Origin: Candidatus Protochlamydia phocaeensis
Lineage (GTDB): Bacteria; Chlamydiota; Chlamydiia; Chlamydiales; Parachlamydiaceae
Reading direction: 5' to 3'
NCBI RefSeq assembly: GCF_001545115.1
Contig: NZ_FCNU01000032.1
Coordinates: forward strand, 310,001-374,000
DNA length: 64,000 nucleotides
In this document: one piece after another, positions 18,349 to 26,542 of the stretch
Numbering within the stretch: position 1 is the stretch's first letter
How the letters are laid out: every line of letters starts with the position of its first letter
Notes under the pieces: generated by a model
The model's input: the letters and a program-made list of their open reading frames with translations, nothing else
Database searches by the model: none
Told to the model about the DNA's origin: nothing
Translations under genes and position numbers: made by a program

Positions 18349-18409
18349 CCTATCCTTGTAGGGATAGGCCTTGCCATTATTGACAAAATAATCTTATTTA
18401 GACTAAAAT
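18349..18409 (+). promoter_or_regulatory. Promoter with upstream dyad for the YheO-type regulator operon
   Basis: TTGACA (18380-18385) and TAAAAT (18404-18409) are 18 nt apart, a strong sigma-70-type promoter. Twelve nt upstream of it is a dyad, CCTATCC (18349-18355) and GGATAGG (18362-18368), a possible operator. The -10 box overlaps the ATG at 18408, which rules that codon out as the start and supports the ATG at 18435. Confidence 0.6.
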
Positions 18410-18434
18410 GTCTAAATCAAAACCAAAAGGCCAT

Positions 18435-19061
18435 ATGTCTGAAGAATTAAATGTGTATTTTCCAATTGCTGAGGCGATAGCCCAATTGCTTCATCCTTGG
18501 GCAGAAGTTGTCATTCACGATCTCAAAACGCGCACTATTGCCGCTCTCTTTAATAATTTTTCCAAGCGGGCGATCGGAGAGGACTCGCTTTTGGAAGAAG
18601 AGATTCAAATGGCTTTGCTGCCTGCTGTCTTTGAAACGTATTATAAAACGAATTGGGATGGCAGGAAGCTTAAATCAACGACCGCTGTTTTGCGCAGTAG
18701 TGGGGGGCAAGCGATCGGTCTGCTATGCATTAATTTAGACATTTCCAAAATGGAAGAATGTCAAAAGCTTATTCAACTTTTTATAGCTCCTACTGCTGTG
18801 ACTTTGCCAAAAGAGCTCTTTAGCGAAGATTGGAAAGAGAAGATCAGCGTCTTTGTGCATGATTTTCTTCAGGTTCGCCATTTGACTTTACAAAGCCTAT
18901 CAAAAGAACAAAAAAAAGAGCTGGTCCGTCTGCTTCATCAAGAAGGCGCTTTCCGTGCAAAAAATGCAGCCCATTATGTGGGAAGCGTCTTGGGCATTTC
19001 GCGTGCAACCGTCTATAAATATTTAGGAGAGCTTTCATCTACAGAGGTTCATCAATCATGA
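18435..19061 (+). CDS. YheO/DauR-family transcriptional regulator
   Basis: A 208-residue regulator. Residues of about 1-120 are the YheO PAS-like domain (HPWAEVVIHDL, NWDGRKLKSTT, QAIGLLCINLD). The C-terminal 45 residues are a helix-turn-helix (AAHYVGSVLGISRATVYKYL). I start at 18435 because the promoter -10 box overlaps the earlier ATG, because AAAAGG lies 5 nt before this one, and because the paralogue at 37857 begins at the aligned position. In Pseudomonas, DauR controls D-arginine catabolism. Here the gene heads an operon with an aminotransferase (4-nt overlap) and an ornithine-cyclodeaminase-family enzyme, so it probably senses an amino acid or derivative. Confidence 0.88.
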   Translation: MSEELNVYFPIAEAIAQLLHPWAEVVIHDLKTRTIAALFNNFSKRAIGEDSLLEEEIQMALLPAVFETYYKTNWDGRKLKSTTAVLRSSGGQAIGLLCINLDISKMEECQKLIQLFIAPTAVTLPKELFSEDWKEKISVFVHDFLQVRHLTLQSLSKEQKKELVRLLHQEGAFRAKNAAHYVGSVLGISRATVYKYLGELSSTEVHQS

Positions 19062-20191
19062 AATTGCCAATTTTCAAATTAGAAGATTACTTCTCCAGAT
19101 GGGAGTTCAAGGCTCCTTTCCTTTTAGGACAATCCGATGCGGAAAGATGGGATTTATCCGATCTGCTGGCCTTAGCCGATAAAGAAAGCCGCAAGCTTTG
19201 GGATACCCTTCATTTAGGGTATACGGAAACACAAGGCCTTCCGCTTCTTAGGCAAGAAATCAGCGCGCTTTATTCTTCATTGAAGGACCAGCAAGTGCTT
19301 TGCTTTGCAGGGGCGGAAGAAGGCATTTTTTGCGCTATGAATGCTCTGATTCGGCCAGGAGATCATGTCATCGCGATTACGCCTTGTTACCAATCTTTGG
19401 AAACGCTTCCTCGCAGCTTGCAAGCAGATGTTTCTTTGGTTGCACTCAATCCTTCCGATTGGAGCTTAGATTTGGACGACATGCGCAGAGCTATGAAGCC
19501 TTCTACACGCTTGATCGTCGTCAATTTCCCTCATAATCCTACGGGAGCTATCATTCCTTATGAGATTTTAAAAGGGATTATTGAGTTAGCCCGTCAATGC
19601 GGGGCATATGTCTTCTCAGACGAGGTCTATCGCGACTTAGAGATAGAGGAAAAAGATCGCTTGCCAGCCGTTGCCGATCTTTACGAAAAAGGAATCAGTT
19701 TGGGCGTTATGTCCAAAGCTTTCGGCCTGGCCGGACTGCGCATCGGCTGGCTAGCCTGCCAAGATGCCGGCTTCCTTGAACAAGCGGCTCAATTCAAGCA
19801 TTATCTATCCATTTGCAATAGCGGCCCGAGCGAGATTTTGGCTTTGATTGGCCTTCGAGCCAAGCAAGCCCTTCTTGCCCGCAATCGAAAGATCATGCGA
19901 GATAATTTAGCTCTATTGGATGCCTTCTTCGCACGCTACTCTCCTTTCTTCCATTGGGTACGCCCCAAAGGAGGATGTATTGGATTTCCGCGCCTTCTGA
20001 CAGGCAAAAAAAATGTCGAGCAATTTTCCCAAGAATTGATCGAGCAAGAAGGTGTACTTATCCTTCCGGGAAGCGTATACAATGACACTCAAAATCATTT
20101 TCGAATTGGATTCGGCCGTCGCAATATGCCAGAGGCCTTAGTTAAATTAGAACGCTTCCTTGAGAACAATAGGCAGGCCCTTCATGGGTAG
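19058..20191 (+). CDS. PLP-dependent aminotransferase, class I/II
   Basis: A 377-residue fold-type I aminotransferase. PLP contacts are visible: Asn160 in PHNPTG, Asp188 and Tyr191 in FSDEVYRD, Lys220 in VMSKAFGLAGLRIGW, and an Arg near the C-terminus in FRIGFGRRN for the substrate carboxylate. The substrate cannot be read from the sequence. It overlaps the regulator before it by 4 nt and the gene after it by 8 nt, so it forms one tightly packed operon with both. Confidence 0.92.
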   Translation: MKLPIFKLEDYFSRWEFKAPFLLGQSDAERWDLSDLLALADKESRKLWDTLHLGYTETQGLPLLRQEISALYSSLKDQQVLCFAGAEEGIFCAMNALIRPGDHVIAITPCYQSLETLPRSLQADVSLVALNPSDWSLDLDDMRRAMKPSTRLIVVNFPHNPTGAIIPYEILKGIIELARQCGAYVFSDEVYRDLEIEEKDRLPAVADLYEKGISLGVMSKAFGLAGLRIGWLACQDAGFLEQAAQFKHYLSICNSGPSEILALIGLRAKQALLARNRKIMRDNLALLDAFFARYSPFFHWVRPKGGCIGFPRLLTGKKNVEQFSQELIEQEGVLILPGSVYNDTQNHFRIGFGRRNMPEALVKLERFLENNRQALHG

Positions 20192-21158
20192 AAAAAATGC
20201 CTTGCCTTCCATATGGAACAGACAGCAGATCGAATCCGCTATCGATCTGCCTTATTGTCTGCAAAAAATCGAGGAGGGGCTGATAGCGGCAGCTCAAGGC
20301 AACGTTCTTTCTCCGCCTATGGGATTTTTACATTTCAATCAGCCTTCTGGAGATGTTCATATAAAATACGGATACCTAGAAGGGCAAAACTATTATGTCG
20401 TCAAAATTGCCTCGGGCTTCTACGGCAACCCGGGTTTAGGCCTGCCATCCAGCCAAGGAGTGATGATGCTATTCAAAAAGCAAACAGGGGAGCTGGAATC
20501 CATTTTACTAGATGAAGGATTGCTAACGGATATTCGAACGGGACTTGCAGGGGCCATCTGCGCTAAATATTTAGCTCCGCCCGTTGTCGACTGCATTGGG
20601 ATCATAGGGACCGGCACGCAAGCTCTGCATCAGCTTCACGCCCTGCGGACTGTAATTTCTTGCCGTCAGGTTAAAGTATGGGGAAGGGATGCTTCAAAAG
20701 CCCGTCTTTTTGCCCAGCACCCCCTCCTACATTTCTTTGACATTGAACCTGTATCTGCGCTTGAAGAGATAACCAAAAGCTGCCACTTGATTGTCACCAC
20801 CACGCCGTCCACTTCCCCGCTTTTATTCGATCATCAGCTGATGCCCGGTACACATATTACGGCCGTTGGATCCGACGCTGAAGGCAAGCAGGAACTCGAT
20901 GCATCCGTTCTGCTGCAAGCCGATTTGGTCGCCGCCGATAATTTGGAGCAATGCAGAAAATATGGGGAATTGGCCTATGTTCCGCATTTGAATTCTCTCC
21001 GACGATTGGTTGAATTAGGCCAAGGCCTTGCTCATCCTCATTTATTGAAGAGGGAGCCGCATTGGTCGACAGTAGCGGATTTGACAGGAGTAGCTGTCGA
21101 AGACATTCAAATTGCAAGCGCTGTCTTTGAAAAGTTGAAAGGTTGGCATGTGCAATAA
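20184..21158 (+). CDS. Ornithine cyclodeaminase / mu-crystallin family enzyme
   Basis: A 324-residue NAD(P)-dependent enzyme. The Rossmann motif GIIGTGTQALHQL is central, followed by VKVWGRDASKA; an N-terminal part binds the substrate (HIKYGY, LLDEGLLTDIRTG). The family covers ornithine cyclodeaminase, ketimine reductases and DauB-type L-arginine dehydrogenase. With a DauR-like regulator upstream, an amino- or imino-acid redox role is likely. The ATG at 20184 is chosen over the TTG at 20160 for the normal family N-terminus; it overlaps the aminotransferase end by 8 nt. Confidence 0.88.
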   Translation: MGRKNALPSIWNRQQIESAIDLPYCLQKIEEGLIAAAQGNVLSPPMGFLHFNQPSGDVHIKYGYLEGQNYYVVKIASGFYGNPGLGLPSSQGVMMLFKKQTGELESILLDEGLLTDIRTGLAGAICAKYLAPPVVDCIGIIGTGTQALHQLHALRTVISCRQVKVWGRDASKARLFAQHPLLHFFDIEPVSALEEITKSCHLIVTTTPSTSPLLFDHQLMPGTHITAVGSDAEGKQELDASVLLQADLVAADNLEQCRKYGELAYVPHLNSLRRLVELGQGLAHPHLLKREPHWSTVADLTGVAVEDIQIASAVFEKLKGWHVQ

Positions 21159-21278
21159 AAAGAATCCCTCTTCTTTTGCAGCCTGATGCCCAATTGATTC
21201 CTCCCTGAAAAAGCAAAATAGAATTTAAAATAAAAAGCTTAAACCCAAGCCTTTTTAGATCTTTATCATCCCATAATA

Positions 21279-21327
21279 ACCTAGATTTGAGATGATTCTC
21301 TCTACGAAAAAAAATCAAATCTTGGCC
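21279..21327. repeat. Dispersed inverted repeat family B, copy 2
   Basis: Arms ACCTAGATTTGA (21279-21290) and TCAAATCTTGGC (21315-21326) with a loop ending in TACGAAAAAAAA, followed by CCATTAAA. The order and spacing match 15017-15066. It is 120 nt after the 20184 gene. Confidence 0.6.
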
Positions 21328-21440
21328 ATTAAATCCTCTCTGCATTTCCGCAAGGTGATAAAACGGGAAAGCCATAGGTTTTAATTTTTAAATATAATAC
21401 AGTGAGGAGAAGAATATATTTACCTCTCCGATGAATTCTT

Positions 21441-22316
21441 ATGCAAACTGTCTCATCTTGTATTATCCCTATTTATAGTCTTTTAGAATTACCGAAATGG
21501 GCATTCAAAGAGCAGAATGAAGAGGACATTCATCCTCACCATTTGAAGGTAATCGCTTTAGACTTTGATCAGACTTTAGCAAAGGCCTGTAGCTGTTTCG
21601 GATCCGAACATTGGTATCATTTTCTCGTCAAACATAATCAAGAAGCTAGCCTTCCTGCCGATATTCATTATCCCTGGTCAGTGAAAGTTCGCTATAGAGT
21701 GTCTTATACAGCGTGTGAAAATGCCGAAAAAATTAGAAGCCTTATCAAAAAATTTAGAGAGTCTAACTGGATGGTGGTGATCCTAACGTCCCGGGGACCG
21801 GATATGAAAGAAGTCACACTTAAACATATCCAAGAAGCCAATCTTCCTTTCGATGAACAAGATATCATTTTCAATTTAGAAGAAGGAGATGCTTTCCAAA
21901 GGAAAAAGCATAACCGCCTAATGGGTAAATTAGCCCAATCCCCCAGATGGGAATATGCCACTAAGCTGACCGTCCTATTTGCCGATGACCATTTTCCCCA
22001 CTGTGAAGACCTAGTCAGCCTGCCAAGCCTTAAAATCACTCAAGAGAAATTTATTGAAACACATGTACATGCTTTCCATTATCTTAAAGAGCCCCCTTCC
22101 GCCCACCTTTCCTCAAAGCAAATGAAAAACCTAACTATTCAATTGCAAGCTTATAAAGAGCAGCGCACCTTACCAGAGGATGATGAAGAACCTAATATCG
22201 AACACGTCAAGAGGGCTCAGCACGCGCTCGAAATAGCCGATCTTACTGAAAAGAAGTTATTTGAAGCATTGGAAAAGATAGCCCAACTAGAAGGGATGCC
22301 ATTTAAAGTTTTATAA
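21441..22316 (+). CDS. HAD-superfamily protein (DUF2608-like)
   Basis: A 291-residue protein with haloacid-dehalogenase motifs: motif I LDFDQTLA (nucleophile and acid/base Asp), motif II ILTSRG, and a late acidic motif FADDHFPHCEDL. The FGSEHWYHFL segment after motif I is characteristic of the DUF2608 family, which I know from Legionella and chlamydiae. A phosphatase is likely; the substrate is unknown. There is no clear signal peptide. The last 60 residues are charged and helical. It converges on the ABC transporter operon with a 9-nt gap. Confidence 0.75.
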   Translation: MQTVSSCIIPIYSLLELPKWAFKEQNEEDIHPHHLKVIALDFDQTLAKACSCFGSEHWYHFLVKHNQEASLPADIHYPWSVKVRYRVSYTACENAEKIRSLIKKFRESNWMVVILTSRGPDMKEVTLKHIQEANLPFDEQDIIFNLEEGDAFQRKKHNRLMGKLAQSPRWEYATKLTVLFADDHFPHCEDLVSLPSLKITQEKFIETHVHAFHYLKEPPSAHLSSKQMKNLTIQLQAYKEQRTLPEDDEEPNIEHVKRAQHALEIADLTEKKLFEALEKIAQLEGMPFKVL

Positions 22317-22325
22317 AAAGCCCGA

Positions 22326-23105
22326 TTATAATTGCCGGATTGACTTTTGCGTTCCCCAGCGCATATGGACAAAATTTTCTAATGAGGAAAAGATGAATTT
22401 ATCGACAGACAATCCGATAATAATAATCACAATCATGACGCCTACAACGCCATCCATGGCATGCAGCTCTCTTCCATAATGAAGTAAATTTCCCAATCCA
22501 AATCCTGTCAATACCGTAATATAAATTTCAGCAGCCATCAGAGAACGCCAGGCAAAGGCCCACCCTTGCTTCATGCCAGTGATGATAAAGGGCAAAGAAG
22601 CTGGTAAAATCACTTTTAGCCACGTATGCAATCCTTTTGATCCCAATGTCCTTGCGGCTCTAATATAAATAGTTGGTACATTCCTTACGCCTGTATCGGT
22701 GGCCAGAGCAATTGACCAGACAGATCCCATAACGACAATAAAAAACATGGCTTTTTCCGTCTGCCCAAACCATAAAATGGCCAGAGGGGCCCAACAGACG
22801 CTTGGCAAGGTTTGCATTCCTAAAGCGATTGTGCCAATTGTGTCTTCAAATAGTTGAAAGCGGGCATTTAATAAGCCTATAGGAATGCCGACGATAAGAC
22901 CGACCGCATACCCTTGCAATAAACGCCTCAACGTCACATAAGTGGCGGAAAGAAGAGTGCCGTCCTTAGTCGAGGCGATCAAATATTGAATAACTTCCAC
23001 CGGAGAAGGAATCAAAACATGAGACCAGATATTGGCATAGATTAAAAACTGCCAAATCAAGATAAGGATCAAAAAGAAAGCACCGGCAAATAGTAAACGT
23101 TTCAT
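22326..23105 (-). CDS. ABC transporter permease (SsuC/TauC type)
   Basis: A 259-residue inner-membrane permease with about six transmembrane helices. The cytoplasmic EAA-type loop is visible (RTLGSKGLHTWLKVILPASLPFIITGMKQGWAFAWRSL), which docks the ATPase. It is the last gene of a three-gene operon; its start overlaps the ATPase stop by 4 nt. Families with this architecture import sulfonates, taurine, nitrate or thiamine precursors. Confidence 0.92.
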   Translation of the reverse strand: MKRLLFAGAFFLILILIWQFLIYANIWSHVLIPSPVEVIQYLIASTKDGTLLSATYVTLRRLLQGYAVGLIVGIPIGLLNARFQLFEDTIGTIALGMQTLPSVCWAPLAILWFGQTEKAMFFIVVMGSVWSIALATDTGVRNVPTIYIRAARTLGSKGLHTWLKVILPASLPFIITGMKQGWAFAWRSLMAAEIYITVLTGFGLGNLLHYGRELHAMDGVVGVMIVIIIIGLSVDKFIFSSLENFVHMRWGTQKSIRQL

Positions 23106-23878
23106 GGCTGCTCAAAGGAAGAAAAACTGGATTTGAGAACATGGGTGATTTCACTGGCAAATTGAGCGACTTCCACACTGCGTATCTCCCTTAAGCGAGG
23201 AAGAGGGATGAGAAATTGCTCTTTTATCCTACCAGGGTTGGAAGCAAATAAGAAAACACGGTCTCCTAAGCAGACCGCTTCCGATACATTATGGGTCACA
23301 AAAATAATTGTTTTACGCTGTTTTTGCCAAATCTTTTGAATGTCATCATAAAGCTGCTCGCGAGTCAAGGCATCTAAAGCCGCAAAAGGCTCATCCATTA
23401 AAAGCAGATGCGGATCGGGAGCCAAAGCACGTGCAAGCGCCACACGCTGTTTCATCCCCCCTGATAGTTCATAAACTCTGGCATGCATAAATTTCTCCAG
23501 CCCGACAAGACGGAGATAAAATTTGGCCAATTCTAAACGTTGTGTGGAAGAGAGGTCTTTTTTTAGCTTTAGCCCAAATAAGACATTGTCTAAGACATCC
23601 AACCACGGAAAAAGAGCCGCCTCTTGGAACATCACCATGCGATCGCTGCTAGGTCCTGTAATCGGCCGGCCATTATCGTAAACCGCTCCCTTGTCCGGAA
23701 AATCCAGCCCGGCAATCAGATTCAGCAAAGTGGTTTTTCCGCATCCCGAAGGCCCGACTAGACAAACGAATTCCCCCTCTTGAATTTCCATATAAATATT
23801 TTCAAGCGCTTGAACATCATTGGTCTTTATCTTAAATTGCTTATAAACATGGTCTATGACGATTTTAGGAGGATTCAT
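23102..23878 (-). CDS. ABC transporter ATP-binding protein (SsuB/TauB type)
   Basis: A 258-residue ATPase with Walker A GPSGCGKTT near residue 43, Q-loop MFQEAALFPWL, signature LSGGMKQR, Walker B LLLMDEPFAALD, and the switch His in VTHNVSEA. The FPWL sequence after the Q-loop is typical of the nitrate/sulfonate/taurine subgroup. It overlaps both neighbours by 4 nt. Confidence 0.95.
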   Translation of the reverse strand: MNPPKIVIDHVYKQFKIKTNDVQALENIYMEIQEGEFVCLVGPSGCGKTTLLNLIAGLDFPDKGAVYDNGRPITGPSSDRMVMFQEAALFPWLDVLDNVLFGLKLKKDLSSTQRLELAKFYLRLVGLEKFMHARVYELSGGMKQRVALARALAPDPHLLLMDEPFAALDALTREQLYDDIQKIWQKQRKTIIFVTHNVSEAVCLGDRVFLFASNPGRIKEQFLIPLPRLREIRSVEVAQFASEITHVLKSSFSSFEQP

Positions 23879-24939
23879 GGCGTCCGCTTAATTTGTAAAG
23901 GCAACATCTTCTTTTTAAAGGTTTCTTTTTCATCTAATACCTCTCTTAATAAATGCAAATCATAGATATGCTCAAGTTGAGGCTCCTGCTTAAGAAAGCC
24001 CAACTCATAAGCCCAATCTGCATAGCGGTATAAAGAGGCTTGAATAGGCGCATAGGTTAAATTGATCTGCTTCCAGGCGCGATCAAGAACAGCGGGAGAC
24101 AAGGAAACAAACGTTTCCCTTTTTATCTCCTCATTAAATAAGGCCTTAGCCTTGGCCTCATAAGCTTCTATCCATTCTGTCAACTCAATATGAGCTAAAA
24201 TCCATTTTTTAACTAAATCCGCCTGTTTTTTTAAAAAACTTTCATTGCAAACAAGGTGGGTGGTGATATACTTGCCTCCCGTTAAAGCCCACAGATCGCT
24301 TTCTTCCAAAAAGACTTTTCCTTTCGCTTCTATGACAAGGCGGCTAACCCAAGGTTCGACTGTCCATGCCGCATCTAAATCTCTTTGCTGAAATAAAGTC
24401 AATTGATCCACTCCATTCATGGGAAGCACCGTGACATCTCCTCCGAATAAATTAAATTGAAATCCTTTGGAGTACAACCATGCGCGTGCCATGACATCCT
24501 GTGTATTACCCAATTGAGGGGTGGCAATTTTTTTCCCCTTAAAATCTGCAACGGACTCAATTCTATCCGGCTGAACAACTAAAGCGGACCCTCCGCTGCA
24601 GGCTCCGCAAACAATGCGGATATGCTGCCCTTTCGCCCTTACATACGCATTAATGGTTGGACTAGGCCCTACATAAGTTAAATCGATCGAATCGGCAAAA
24701 AGGGCTTCCATGGCACTCGGCCCGTCCGAATAGACAAACCATTGCAATTCGATATCGGGGCCTAAATAATTTTCAAACCATCCTTTTGATTCCCTTGTCA
24801 ATCCATGCCCAATTACGGCCTGAGCATGCGTGACCGTTGCAAAATGCCCAATCCGGATCACCGTCTTTTCCTTAGCGACAAGAAAAGAGCTGGTAAGCAA
24901 AAAAAATAAGATGTTTAAGAATATTTTTTTCTTCAGCAT
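23875..24939 (-). CDS. ABC transporter substrate-binding protein (SsuA/NrtA-like)
   Basis: A 354-residue periplasmic binding protein with a signal peptide (MLKKK, hydrophobic to about residue 21, cleavage after VAK or nearby). The mature part begins TVIRIGHFATVTHAQAVIGHGL, and DLTYVGPSPTINAYVRAKG is the typical domain of the aliphatic sulfonate/nitrate family. First gene of the operon. A short palindrome lies 34 nt upstream of the start. The ligand cannot be decided; sulfonate, taurine or nitrate are the usual ones. Confidence 0.92.
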   Translation of the reverse strand: MLKKKIFLNILFFLLTSSFLVAKEKTVIRIGHFATVTHAQAVIGHGLTRESKGWFENYLGPDIELQWFVYSDGPSAMEALFADSIDLTYVGPSPTINAYVRAKGQHIRIVCGACSGGSALVVQPDRIESVADFKGKKIATPQLGNTQDVMARAWLYSKGFQFNLFGGDVTVLPMNGVDQLTLFQQRDLDAAWTVEPWVSRLVIEAKGKVFLEESDLWALTGGKYITTHLVCNESFLKKQADLVKKWILAHIELTEWIEAYEAKAKALFNEEIKRETFVSLSPAVLDRAWKQINLTYAPIQASLYRYADWAYELGFLKQEPQLEHIYDLHLLREVLDEKETFKKKMLPLQIKRTP

Positions 24940-24972
24940 GGCTATCTAAATAATTTACTTGCATATACGGCT

Positions 24973-24992
24973 AAACTATGCATGCTTAGTTT
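24973..24992. promoter_or_regulatory. Dyad upstream of the ABC transporter operon
   Basis: A 20-bp near-palindrome, AAACTA-T-GCATGC-T-TAGTTT, with two symmetric mismatches. It lies 34-53 nt before the ATG of the binding-protein gene, a place where a dimeric repressor or activator could act. Confidence 0.4.
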
Positions 24993-25225
24993 TATTATGA
25001 TAAGAAAAATTAGAATTTTTTTAATGGGCATTGAAATTTTTTATGAAACTCCACAAACGCATGCCATAAATGGCTATTCAAACCCGGGTTCTTTTTCCCT
25101 AAGAGGGTGTATTAAAGCTAAAATTTTTAGGCAATGATATTTAAATCATTTAAAATATTAAGGTTATAGTCATCTATTGACTTTAGGAATTCATTTCTTT
25201 TGCATATACAGAAGGAGAGGCTTAA

Positions 25226-26467
25226 GTGTCTATTATGATCAAAGTCAAGCCGGAAGAAGTCGGCCTATCTTCCGGGCGTTTAAGCCAAATCAATAAATTG
25301 GTGCAAAGCTATATTCAGGCAGAATTAGTACCGGGGGCTATTGCATTAGTTGCACGCCGTGGAAAAATCGCGCACTTTGGCACTTATGGCAAAATGGATG
25401 TGGAAAATGAAAAATTTATGCGGGAAGAGGCTATTTTTCGCCTTTATTCAATGACCAAGCCCATTATTGCCGTCGCTTTGCTTGTTCTGTATGAACAAGG
25501 CCATTTTCAGCTTTCAGATCCCGTATCAAAATTTATTCCGGAATTTCTCAGTCTAGGTGTATTTGAAGAGGGAACAGCTACCCAATTCTCAACAGTGCCT
25601 GCTGGAAGAGAGATGACTATCAGGGACCTTCTTCTGCATACTTCCGGACTTACCCATTATCTACTCAATCTTTCGCCCGTCGGAGACATGTACCGGTCTG
25701 CCGGCATAGTAGGCATGCACTCCGAAAGAGATTTGAAGCACATGATCCAACAGTTAAGCCAATTGCCTTTGGCCTTTCAACCCGGCAAGCAATGGCATTA
25801 CAGCATTAGCTATGATGTCATTGCCTACTTAATTGAATACTTTTCCGGCATGCGCTTAGATGAATTTATCAATAAAAAAATTACAGCCCCGCTGAACATG
25901 CTGGATACCGCTTTCCATCTCCCTAAGCACAAGCAAAACCGCTTCACCACCCTCTATTCAAAAGATAGCAGTCAAATCGTAGCTAGCAAACTTGTCCGAG
26001 CCGATGAAGAACGCCATACAACGCATTTTTTTAATTCGCCATCTTTTTTATCCGGAGGAGGGGGAATGGTCTCTACAGGAATGGATTATCTGCGCTTCTG
26101 TCAGATGCTGCTAAATCGAGGAGAAATGGATGGAAATCGTATTTTAAGTCGCAAAACGATTGAGCTGATGACGACTAACCACTTGGCAGGAGATTTGGGA
26201 CAGTTCAGCCAGGAAGGAATATCCCATGAAATTAGTCCGGAAGGCATTGGATTTGGCTTAGGAGTCGCCGTCATGCTAGACCCAGCCAAAGCGCAAATTC
26301 TTGGAACACCCGGCGAATATTCCTGGAACGGAATGGCGAGTACCAGCTTTTTTATCGATCCTAAAGAAGAATTGATCGGTATTTTTCTCACTCAAGTCAT
26401 GCCTTCCCATCATTACTCTTTTCAGCGAGATTTTCGAGTCGCCGTTTATCAATCGCTTTTAAATTAA
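25226..26467 (+). CDS. Serine hydrolase of the class C beta-lactamase family
   Basis: A 413-residue enzyme with the SxxK nucleophile motif SMTK at 75-78 and a YSISYDV tyrosine motif, as in EstB-type esterases and penicillin-binding-like hydrolases. The KTG motif is not clear, so an esterase or D-aminopeptidase-type activity is more likely than true beta-lactamase activity. There is no signal peptide, which also argues against a periplasmic beta-lactamase. The GTG at 25226 is chosen because AGGAG lies 8 nt before it; the ATG at 25235 is an alternative. It is a single gene. Confidence 0.88.
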   Translation: MSIMIKVKPEEVGLSSGRLSQINKLVQSYIQAELVPGAIALVARRGKIAHFGTYGKMDVENEKFMREEAIFRLYSMTKPIIAVALLVLYEQGHFQLSDPVSKFIPEFLSLGVFEEGTATQFSTVPAGREMTIRDLLLHTSGLTHYLLNLSPVGDMYRSAGIVGMHSERDLKHMIQQLSQLPLAFQPGKQWHYSISYDVIAYLIEYFSGMRLDEFINKKITAPLNMLDTAFHLPKHKQNRFTTLYSKDSSQIVASKLVRADEERHTTHFFNSPSFLSGGGGMVSTGMDYLRFCQMLLNRGEMDGNRILSRKTIELMTTNHLAGDLGQFSQEGISHEISPEGIGFGLGVAVMLDPAKAQILGTPGEYSWNGMASTSFFIDPKEELIGIFLTQVMPSHHYSFQRDFRVAVYQSLLN

Positions 26468-26542
26468 TAGAAATAATGAAATACTCTTTCATTAAACAAA
26501 TTAATTAATTTAAAAAAATATTTCCAATTATTAATTCTTAAA

